Below are positions 1-4,834 of a DNA stretch of 6,414 nt, one piece after another (the first letter of the stretch is position 1; each line of letters starts with the position of its first letter). The notes under the pieces were generated by a model. It worked only from the letters and a program-made list of their open reading frames with translations. It was not told where the DNA came from and did no database searches. Source of the stretch: an uncultured Intrasporangium sp. (GTDB lineage: Bacteria > Actinomycetota > Actinomycetes > Actinomycetales > Dermatophilaceae); NCBI GenBank assembly GCA_937873285.1, contig CALMNV010000285.1, positions 1 to 6,414 on the forward strand, given 5' to 3'. Made by a program: the position numbers and the translations under genes.

Positions 1-1
1 A

Positions 2-301
2 GGGCGGCGGGCCGCGCTCACGCACCCGCCACAGCGGGTCGTCATGGACGCACCGGCGTGGAACGACGCGCTCGGCTCCTACTACGACGAGCACGACGCG
101 ATCCGCACCGACCAGCAGGCGAGGTCGCCCGGCCTGCTGCAGATCGACAGGACCGCTCGCGAATGGCGCCTGCGTCAGGTCCTCCTCGACCCGCAGGACC
201 ACCAGGACTGGGCCATCGTGGCCACCGTCGACCTACCCGCCAGTGACGAGGTCGGCGCGGCGGTGCTCACGGTCACCGGCGTGGAGCGCCTCGGCGGGTG
301 A
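2..301 (+). CDS. C-terminal fragment of a DUF3516-type DEAD/DEAH-box helicase (5' end outside window)
   Basis: The last 99 codons of a gene that runs in from the left edge. The frame stays open from base 2 to the TGA at 299-301, so the ATG at 44 is probably an internal methionine, not the start. The visible part holds an acidic/aromatic stretch (SYYDEHDAIRTDQQAR), then RLRQVLLDPQDHQDWAIVAT and VDLPASDEVGAAVLTV. From memory of the family, this order (F/Y-x-EHD, then RQ-x-x-DDP-x-x-x-HDW, then DLAASDE-x-G-A-V-V) matches the extreme C-terminus of actinobacterial superfamily 2 helicases with a C-terminal DUF3516 domain, which are putative RNA/DNA helicases. The ATPase motifs would lie upstream and are not visible, so the helicase assignment rests on the tail alone. 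The alternative is an unrelated protein with a similar tail. Nothing suggests truncation at the 3' end. Confidence 0.7.
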   Translation, partial: GRRAALTHPPQRVVMDAPAWNDALGSYYDEHDAIRTDQQARSPGLLQIDRTAREWRLRQVLLDPQDHQDWAIVATVDLPASDEVGAAVLTVTGVERLGG

Positions 302-334
302 GACCGCCGACGCGACCCGTGTCCCGTGGACGCG

Positions 335-365
335 CCGGAGGCACCCGGGGCACCGGAGGCACCGG
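335..365. repeat. 9-bp tandem mini-repeat, about 3.4 units
   Basis: Three consecutive 9-bp units read CCGGAGGCA, CCCGGGGCA and CCGGAGGCA, followed by CCGG. The first and third are identical; the middle one differs at two positions. It lies 34 bp past the helicase stop codon. In the helicase frame it would read as an Ala-Pro-Glu/Gly repeat, but the TGA at 299-301 separates it from that gene. Confidence 0.7.
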
Positions 366-421
366 CCCCTTGGAGTATGCCGCCCCGCTGCGTGACCTCG
401 GGCGGCCTGGGGGAGGAGCCA

Positions 422-458
422 GGTCGGCAGTGCGAGGGTGGGACGCGCACTGCCGACC
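422..458 (+). terminator. 13-bp perfect stem-loop, probable terminator of the helicase gene
   Basis: GGTCGGCAGTGCG at 422-434 is exactly reverse-complementary to CGCACTGCCGACC at 446-458, with an 11-nt loop. The stem is GC-rich and has no T-tract after it, as is common for actinobacterial terminators. It lies 120 bp downstream of the helicase stop and about 245 bp before the next start. The symmetric stem could also be a protein-binding site or part of an untranslated RNA. Confidence 0.55.
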
Positions 459-476
459 GGCCCGTCAGGGACCTGG

Positions 477-500
477 CTTCCCGCGATCATTCGCGGGAAG
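477..500 (+). terminator. 10-bp perfect stem-loop with TCAT loop, second terminator or operator
   Basis: CTTCCCGCGA at 477-486 pairs exactly with TCGCGGGAAG at 491-500 around the 4-nt loop TCAT. It begins 18 bp after the previous stem-loop, so the two may form a tandem terminator. The short loop and near-perfect dyad also suit a repressor operator or an RNA element upstream of the DUF1206 gene, whose start is about 200 bp away. The sequence does not separate these options. Confidence 0.5.
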
Positions 501-689
501 GGTCACCGGACCCCCAGTGAAGACCGTTCGGCTCGAGTCCTGTGGTGCTCCCTCATGGAAACAGCGCAGGGCCGGCGTGGCAGTGCGATTGCCGGTTTCT
601 TTACCAAAACCAGAAGGACGGCGACCGGTATGGGGCGGATCGTCCGCTCTACGCCACGCGCCGGCACACCGTGGCGGCACCGACGCTGC

Positions 690-694
690 GAGGA
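690..694 (+). promoter_or_regulatory. Ribosome binding site of the DUF1206 gene
   Basis: GAGGA, 7 nt before the ATG at 702. It decides this start over the upstream in-frame ATG at 555, which has no comparable purine-rich site. Confidence 0.6.
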
Positions 695-701
695 TGCGGA
701 C

Positions 702-1490
702 ATGGACACCGATGACCTCAAGCGAGCCTCACGTCAGGCCGGCGACCACCCGGCGCTGGAGACGGCTGCCCGAGTGGGTTTCGCCGTCAGCGGCCTGATG
801 CACCTGCTCATCGGGTGGATCGCCCTGCAGCTCGCGCTGGGCAGTCCGCGCTCCGGGGCGGCCGACCAGTCCGGGGCGCTGTCCGCCCTGGCGGCCAATG
901 GGCTCGGCCGGTTCCTCCTGTGGGTCGCCGTGGTCGGCTTCGCCGGGCTGGCCCTGTGGCAGGTGACGGAGGCGGTCACCGGGTCCAGCGAGACGACCGA
1001 CCGAATCAAGGCCGTCGCCAAGGCGGTCGTCTACGCCGCGCTCGCGGTCACCGCGCTCACCTTCGCGCGCGGGGGCTCCTCGTCGAGCACCAAGCAGACG
1101 ACCGACTTCACCGCGAGCCTGCTCGCGCAGCCTCTCGGTGTGGCGCTCGTGGCCGCCGTCGCGCTCGGCGTCATCGGCGTCGGCGTTTACCACGTCGTCA
1201 AGGGGTGGCGCAAGAAGTTCCTCCGCGACCTGCGCGAGCATCCCGGGGCGGGCATCGTGCGGGCCGGTCAGGTCGGGTATGCCGCCAAGGGCGCGGCGCT
1301 CGTCGTGGTCGGCCTCCTCTTCGGCCTCGCGGCGGTGCGACGAGACCCCACCCGAGCCACAGGCCTGGACGGCGCGCTGAACAGCCTGCTCACCGTCCCC
1401 TTCGGCAAGGTCCTGCTCGTGCTCGTCGCCATGGGGCTCGCGGCCTACGGCGTCTACTCCTTCGCCCGCGCCAAGGCTGCCGCGGTCTGA
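702..1490 (+). CDS. DUF1206 domain-containing six-helix integral membrane protein
   Basis: A 262-residue membrane protein of unknown function. It shows three successive units of about 70 residues, each with two hydrophobic helices: unit 1 at about 21-94, unit 2 at about 104-169, unit 3 at about 186-256. Each unit begins with a small aromatic/glycine-rich helix (ARVGFAVSGLMHLLIGW, then KAVVYAALAVTAL, then GQVGYAAKGAALVVVGLLFG). This internal threefold repeat and the length are the hallmark of the DUF1206 family. The ATG at 702 was chosen because GAGGA at 690-694 gives a ribosome site 7 nt upstream and because the protein then starts with a short charged tail before helix 1. An in-frame ATG at 555 would add 49 basic, unrecognisable residues and is less likely. 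The gene stands alone on its strand; its last 37 bp overlap the end of the opposing PAP2 gene. No catalytic motif is visible. Confidence 0.9.
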   Translation: MDTDDLKRASRQAGDHPALETAARVGFAVSGLMHLLIGWIALQLALGSPRSGAADQSGALSALAANGLGRFLLWVAVVGFAGLALWQVTEAVTGSSETTDRIKAVAKAVVYAALAVTALTFARGGSSSSTKQTTDFTASLLAQPLGVALVAAVALGVIGVGVYHVVKGWRKKFLRDLREHPGAGIVRAGQVGYAAKGAALVVVGLLFGLAAVRRDPTRATGLDGALNSLLTVPFGKVLLVLVAMGLAAYGVYSFARAKAAAV

Positions 1491-2182
1491 GCCCGGGCGC
1501 CCCTGCGCCGCAGCCAGTGCCACGCGAGCAGCGCGCACACGACGCCGTTGAGGGCGCCCACCGCGATGTCGAGCAGGCTGTGCATCCCCCGGTAGAGCCG
1601 GGCGTAGGCGACGAGGAAGGGCACGAGAAGGCACCAGGCGGTGACCAGCCTGCGCAGCCAGGCCCGTTGGATGCGCTGGGCCATCATGGCGAAGGTGAGG
1701 TAGAGCGCGGTCGCCGCGCCGACGTGGCCGCTCGGATAGCTCGACGTGGGCGGCGCCGGGTCGAGGTGGGCCACCGGCGGCCGGGGTCGCCCGACGATCG
1801 CCGAGGCGGCGACGAACACCGACGCCTGCACGGCGATCGCGATGGCCGGCGTCACGGCATACCACCACTGCCTGGTGCGCCACCAGACCACCGCCACGAC
1901 GAGCACGGCGACCCCGATGATGATCTCGGTGTTGCCGATCCGGGACCACACGGCCGTGACCGCGTCCCACGTCGGCGTGCGCCATGACTGCACGGCGGTG
2001 CTGAGCGCGTACTCGCTGCGCAGGCCCCCCAACGGGCCGACGACGAGGAAGCCGAGTCCGACGATCGCTGCGAAGAGGACGAGCGCCGGCCCCAGCACTC
2101 GGACGGCCACGTCACGCAGCGCCTGGGAAGGGCTCGGTCGGCTCTGGTCGGTCTCGAAGCGCTCGAGGAAGGGGACGCTCAT
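1454..2182 (-). CDS. PAP2-family lipid phosphatase lacking the motif-1 lysine (third gene of operon)
   Basis: A 242-residue integral membrane phosphatase of the type 2 phosphatidic acid phosphatase superfamily. Hydrophobic helices are visible at about 30-50, 86-101, 107-130, 155-167, 180-195 and 205-222. Motif 2 is PSGH at 150-153. Motif 3 is R195-x5-H201-x3-D205 (RLYRGMHSLLD), with the presumed nucleophile His201. Motif 1 is degenerate: R134-P135 is present (VGRPRPP), but the position seven residues before the arginine, normally lysine, is Ser127. The stretch HLDPAPPTSSYPSGH recalls a PAP2 subgroup common in actinobacteria. Likely substrates are lipid phosphates such as phosphatidic acid or polyprenyl (di)phosphates, inferred from the family. 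The ATG shares ATGA (2179-2182) with the upstream gene's stop, so it is probably translationally coupled. Its TAG end lies inside the end of the opposing DUF1206 gene. Confidence 0.9.
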   Translation of the reverse strand: MSVPFLERFETDQSRPSPSQALRDVAVRVLGPALVLFAAIVGLGFLVVGPLGGLRSEYALSTAVQSWRTPTWDAVTAVWSRIGNTEIIIGVAVLVVAVVWWRTRQWWYAVTPAIAIAVQASVFVAASAIVGRPRPPVAHLDPAPPTSSYPSGHVGAATALYLTFAMMAQRIQRAWLRRLVTAWCLLVPFLVAYARLYRGMHSLLDIAVGALNGVVCALLAWHWLRRRGARAQTAAALARAKE

Positions 2183-2961
2183 CGGGCACCACCGTCGACG
2201 GGAGCGATCTCGGTCGTCTCCTCGGGGGGAGGGGCGTCGTCCGGGCCCAGCGGGCGCCAGCCGAGGTAGCCGGCATACGAGGCGGCGCCGAGGCCCACGC
2301 CGACGAGCACGCCGGCGACGACGTCGGAGGGGAAGTGCACTCCGAGATAGACCCGGTCGAGCGCCGTGAGCACGGTGAGGACGACGGCCGCCGCCACCGC
2401 GATGCTGCGCCCGGCCGGGCGCAGCAGCGGCCACAGCAGGAGCACGAGCACCGTCGTCGCGGCGGCGACGTTGGCGACATGGCCGGAGGGGAAGCTGTAG
2501 CCGGGGGCGCGCGAGACCGGGTCACTGACGACCGGCCGGGCACGTTGGACGATGTACTTGAGCACGAGCTGAAGGTTCCAGGCCACCATCATGGTGACGA
2601 ACGCCCACGCCGCCCGGGTGCGCAGCCCGCGCCGCCACGCGTAGAGGCAGACGAGCGTGGCGCCGAGGTAGAGCCAGCGCGGCTGGAAGGCCTCCTGCCA
2701 GGCGAGCAGGGCGGCAAGCAGTCCGTCGTTGGACCGGGTGACGTCGGTCGCCGCCCGGATCGCCGCCTCGTCGAGACGGATGACCGGCGAGAACTTCTCG
2801 CGCACGAGGAAGGCGAGGAAGCCGACGGGCATGGCGAAGGACAGGCCGTATCCGACGGCTCGCGAGAGACGACGCAGCCGGCTGGGGTGGCGGCGGTATG
2901 CCGCCGCGCCCCGCAGCGTCGCCGCCGACCGGTCGGGTCGTGGTTGGCTGACGTCAGGCAA
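2179..2961 (-). CDS. PAP2-family lipid phosphatase with complete catalytic motifs (second gene of operon)
   Basis: A 260-residue membrane phosphatase with all three superfamily motifs: K135-x6-R142-P143 (KYIVQRARP), PSGH at 158-161, and R203-x5-H209-x3-D213 (RVYLGVHFPSD). Helices are visible at about 36-53, 96-108, 117-134, 162-180, 186-200 and 215-232. The tail is proline/glutamate-rich (DDAPPPEETTE). By family it removes phosphate from lipid phosphates at the membrane; phosphatidic acid, phosphatidylglycerol phosphate and undecaprenyl diphosphate are all possible substrates. The start is uncertain. TTG at 2961 overlaps the end of the lipid kinase gene by 8 nt and is preferred on spacing. 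The ATG at 3009 would overlap by 56 nt and add 16 residues that look like out-of-frame kinase sequence. Neither has a clear Shine-Dalgarno, so translational coupling to the kinase gene is likely. Confidence 0.9.
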   Translation of the reverse strand: MPDVSQPRPDRSAATLRGAAAYRRHPSRLRRLSRAVGYGLSFAMPVGFLAFLVREKFSPVIRLDEAAIRAATDVTRSNDGLLAALLAWQEAFQPRWLYLGATLVCLYAWRRGLRTRAAWAFVTMMVAWNLQLVLKYIVQRARPVVSDPVSRAPGYSFPSGHVANVAAATTVLVLLLWPLLRPAGRSIAVAAAVVLTVLTALDRVYLGVHFPSDVVAGVLVGVGLGAASYAGYLGWRPLGPDDAPPPEETTEIAPVDGGAR

Positions 2962-4039
2962 CCCGCACCACCAGGGAGCGCGGCAGGACCCGTATCGCGA
3001 GAGACTCATGCCGTCCGATGGGATCACCGTCGACCTCGGCCATGACCGGCCGGCCCATGGTGACCTGCAAGGTCGTCGTGCGGAGCCTGTCGAGACGACG
3101 GTGGCCGCGCCGATGCCGGGTGACGACGTCGGCCAGCACCGAGAGCCATCCGGCGGCTCCCCGCGGGGCGAGGACCACGCCGTCGAGGATGCCGTCGTCG
3201 AGAAGCGCGTCCGGCAGCAGCTGGATGCCGCCCTGCAGGGTGCCACAGTTGCCGATGACGACCATCCGCGCGTGCCGCCGCAGCCTGGCGGCGCCGGCGG
3301 GGGGGGCCGGGTGGCCGCGGTCGGCGGGTGTGGCGCGGTCGGCGGGTCCGGCGGGTTCGCTGGGTTCGGCGGGCAGTGGGAGTCGTCGCGCGTCCGGAGA
3401 GACCGGCCCGGCGTCGCCCGAGGGGACCCACTCGAGGGTCAGGGCGAAGCCCCGTCCGCTCAGCTTCTTCGCCCCGGCCAGCAGGTAGGCGAGCCAGCCG
3501 GCGACCTCCTTCACCTTCTCGTCGGTGTCGGCCATGATCTCGCCGTCCAGTCCCGCGCCTGCCATGACGAGGAAGACGTACTCGTCGTCGCCGACCGTGT
3601 CCTGGTGCGGCTCCGGGCCGTATGCCGGTCCGCTTCGCAGGATGCCGACGTCGATCGTCCGGTCGGACCCCGCGAGCACCGCCTCGATGGCGGCCTCGAG
3701 GGCGACGACCGGGGGGTCCAGGTTGCGGGCGAGCAGGTTGCCGGTGCCGCCGGGCAGCAGGCCCAGGGCGACGTCGGTGCCGAGCAGCGCGGACGCGACG
3801 GCCCGCACCGTGCCGTCACCGCCGAGCGTGCACACGACGTCGGCGCCGGCCGCGACGGCCTCCTTGCCCTGCTTCTCACCGGGGTCCTCTGCCGTCGTCT
3901 CGACCCACGACGGCTCCTCCCATCCGTGCCGGCGGCAGGCGTCCTCGACGACCCGGTGGGTGGTCTCGGCGTCGTCGAGCCGCAGCGGGTTGACGACGAC
4001 GACAAGGCGACGGCGGGAGGACGGGGGCACGTCTGACAT
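2954..4039 (-). CDS. Diacylglycerol kinase-type lipid kinase (YegS/Rv2252/BmrU-like), first gene of operon
   Basis: A 361-residue soluble or peripheral lipid kinase with the DAGK catalytic fold. The N-terminal strand (RLVVVVNP, 11-18) is followed by the nucleotide-binding loop LGGDGTVRAV (72-81) and LLPGGTGNLLARNL (94-107), the signature of the family. The C-terminal domain has NCGTLQGGIQLLPDA (264-278), the acidic DDGILDG (281-287) and VDGDPIG (336-342). Family members phosphorylate diacylglycerol (Rv2252, DgkB) or related lipids using ATP. An alanine/proline-rich insert at about 206-257 interrupts the C-terminal domain and probably accounts for much of the excess over the usual length of about 300 residues. 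The ATG at 4039 lacks a Shine-Dalgarno but has TAGCAT 6 nt upstream, implying a leaderless mRNA. The two downstream genes encode lipid phosphatases in overlapping frames, so the three are probably one transcript acting on the same class of lipid. Confidence 0.92.
   Translation of the reverse strand: MSDVPPSSRRRLVVVVNPLRLDDAETTHRVVEDACRRHGWEEPSWVETTAEDPGEKQGKEAVAAGADVVCTLGGDGTVRAVASALLGTDVALGLLPGGTGNLLARNLDPPVVALEAAIEAVLAGSDRTIDVGILRSGPAYGPEPHQDTVGDDEYVFLVMAGAGLDGEIMADTDEKVKEVAGWLAYLLAGAKKLSGRGFALTLEWVPSGDAGPVSPDARRLPLPAEPSEPAGPADRATPADRGHPAPPAGAARLRRHARMVVIGNCGTLQGGIQLLPDALLDDGILDGVVLAPRGAAGWLSVLADVVTRHRRGHRRLDRLRTTTLQVTMGRPVMAEVDGDPIGRHESLAIRVLPRSLVVRVA
3269..3424 (-). repeat. Low-complexity Ala/Pro-rich insert in the lipid kinase, with an 18-bp imperfect repeat
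   Basis: This DNA encodes residues about 206-257 of the kinase, a disordered-looking run rich in Ala, Pro, Arg, Asp and Gly. It includes two adjacent six-residue units, PADRAT and PADRGH. At DNA level GCGGTCGGCGGGT occurs twice on the plus strand (3317-3329 and 3335-3347), an 18-bp period equal to six codons. The frame is kept through the whole insert, so it looks like an expanded surface loop, not damage. Confidence 0.7.
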
Positions 4040-4045
4040 GCTGGA

Positions 4046-4051
4046 ATGCTA
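4046..4051 (-). promoter_or_regulatory. -10 box of the lipid kinase operon, leaderless type
   Basis: On the minus strand TAGCAT is followed by six bases (TCCAGC) and then the ATG at 4039. A TANNNT box this close to the start puts the predicted transcription start at or next to the A of the ATG. No purine-rich ribosome site lies in between. No good -35 hexamer is visible. The palindrome CGGCGCCG (4052-4059) directly abuts the box on its upstream side. Confidence 0.6.
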
Positions 4052-4128
4052 CGGCGCCGGGGTGCCGCCGGACTGGTCTGCAGGGACCGGCTTTCGCTGA
4101 CGGACGCGACGGCTGGTCCTCGGCGCCG
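4052..4128. promoter_or_regulatory. Pair of CGGCGCCG palindromes flanking the core of the divergent promoter region
   Basis: The same 8-bp palindrome occurs at 4052-4059 and 4121-4128. Each copy lies immediately upstream (0 or 1 bp) of the -10 box of one of the two divergent genes. This mirror-symmetric placement would suit a shared repressor, but the motif is all G/C and could recur by chance in this genome. Confidence 0.3.
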
Positions 4129-4129
4129 G

Positions 4130-4135
4130 TACTCT
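4130..4135 (+). promoter_or_regulatory. -10 box of the DUF1345 gene, leaderless type
   Basis: TACTCT at 4130-4135 lies 7 nt before the GTG at 4143. It fits TANNNT at leaderless spacing, so the predicted transcription start falls at or next to the GTG. No Shine-Dalgarno precedes the GTG. No convincing -35 hexamer is visible. Confidence 0.5.
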
Positions 4136-4142
4136 CCGCAGG

Positions 4143-4781
4143 GTGCTCATCATCCGCCGCCGCCTGCTGGTCGCCACCGTCGTCGGCCTGCTCAGCGGCC
4201 TGCTCGTCCCGTTGTCGCCGAGCGACAGCCCGCTGGTCCACGGCCTCGCGGGCTTCATCGTCGGCGGCCTGGCCTTCGCCCTACCGCTGCTCGCGCATGC
4301 CCTGTCGCACGACGCGCCGTCGACGCGCGCCCGGGCAGCGGGGCGAGACGGCGACGCCGCGTGGTACGACGTCGTCGTCATCGTCGTCGGCCTGGCGAGC
4401 CTGGCCGGAGTGGGGGTGCTGCTCGTCGGCGGGCAGTCGACCGGCACCACCCGCGTCGGGGACGCTCTCATCGGCGCTGGGACCGTCGCCGTCGGCTGGC
4501 TCTGCGTGCACACGGTCTACGTGCTGCGCTACGCGCGGGTCTACTACGCGAGCCCGACGCCACCCATCGACTTCAACCAGGACGAGGACCCGACCTTCGC
4601 GGACTTCGCCTACTTCTCGTTCAACCTGGGCATGGCCTATCAGGTCTCGGACACCGACCTGCGCAGCACCGCGATCCGCCGAGTCGTGCTGGGCCACACG
4701 CTGCTCGCCTATCTCTACGGCACGATCGTCATCGCGGCGACGATCAACCTGCTTGCCGGCCTCGGCGGCAAGGGCGGCTGA
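4143..4781 (+). CDS. DUF1345 domain-containing integral membrane protein
   Basis: A 212-residue membrane protein of unknown function. Hydrophobic helices lie at about 8-24, 33-54, 75-97, 106-130 and 180-205. The strongest signature is the conserved C-terminal half, FADFAYFSFNLGMAYQVSDT (152-171), followed by LGHTLLAYLYGTIVIAATIN (183-202), which I recognise as the diagnostic block of DUF1345. The polar loop PPIDFNQDEDP (140-150) just before it is typical of the family. The GTG at 4143 is supported by the -10 box 7 nt upstream and by a short basic leader (IIRRR) before helix 1. It is transcribed divergently from the lipid kinase operon, and the shared 103-bp region may co-regulate them. It ends 53 bp before the opposing ATP-grasp gene. 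Confidence 0.88.
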   Translation: MLIIRRRLLVATVVGLLSGLLVPLSPSDSPLVHGLAGFIVGGLAFALPLLAHALSHDAPSTRARAAGRDGDAAWYDVVVIVVGLASLAGVGVLLVGGQSTGTTRVGDALIGAGTVAVGWLCVHTVYVLRYARVYYASPTPPIDFNQDEDPTFADFAYFSFNLGMAYQVSDTDLRSTAIRRVVLGHTLLAYLYGTIVIAATINLLAGLGGKGG

Positions 4782-4810
4782 GCTTCCTGCTCACTGAGCC
4801 GACGCCGGCG

Positions 4811-4834
4811 TCGCCGCCGACCCCTCGGCGGCGA
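4811..4834. terminator. Bidirectional stem-loop between two convergent genes
   Basis: TCGCCGCCGA (4811-4820) pairs perfectly with TCGGCGGCGA (4825-4834) around a CCCC loop. It is the main structure in the 53-bp gap between the DUF1345 stop and the ATP-grasp stop, and it directly abuts the latter. Being a near-perfect dyad it can form in both transcripts. An overlapping 14-bp palindrome (CGACGCCGGCGTCG, 4800-4813) offers an alternative fold. There is no T-tract. Confidence 0.65.

Larger units (their letters stand above)
302..701. other. 400-base intergenic region between helicase and DUF1206 gene
   Basis: I find no convincing gene here on either strand. The open frames that cross it give arginine/proline/glycine-rich translations without recognisable domains. 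It holds a 9-bp mini-repeat (335-365), two strong stem-loops (422-458 and 477-500) and, from about 540 to 640, a visibly less GC-rich stretch including a run around TTTACCAAAACC. That stretch is the likeliest place for the DUF1206 promoter, but I could not pick out a convincing -35/-10 pair. Confidence 0.6.

Noticed and set aside
44..301. A free-standing small 85-residue gene starting at the ATG at 44
   Set aside because: The frame is open through base 2, the sequence matches the C-terminal tail of a large helicase family, and no ribosome site precedes the ATG.
438..701. Upstream extension of the DUF1206 frame (ATG at 438 or 555)
   Set aside because: It would add a basic, unconserved-looking segment covering both stem-loops or the less GC-rich stretch. 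The GAGGA site and the normal family N-terminus favour 702.
729..1985. A 418-codon open frame on the minus strand opposite the DUF1206 gene and running into the PAP2 gene
   Set aside because: It is Arg/Gly/Asp/His-rich with no recognisable motif, and both true genes in the interval have unmistakable family signatures in other frames.
815..1987. A 390-codon open frame on the plus strand through DUF1206 and against PAP2
   Set aside because: Arginine-rich shadow frame with no family resemblance and no plausible ribosome site.
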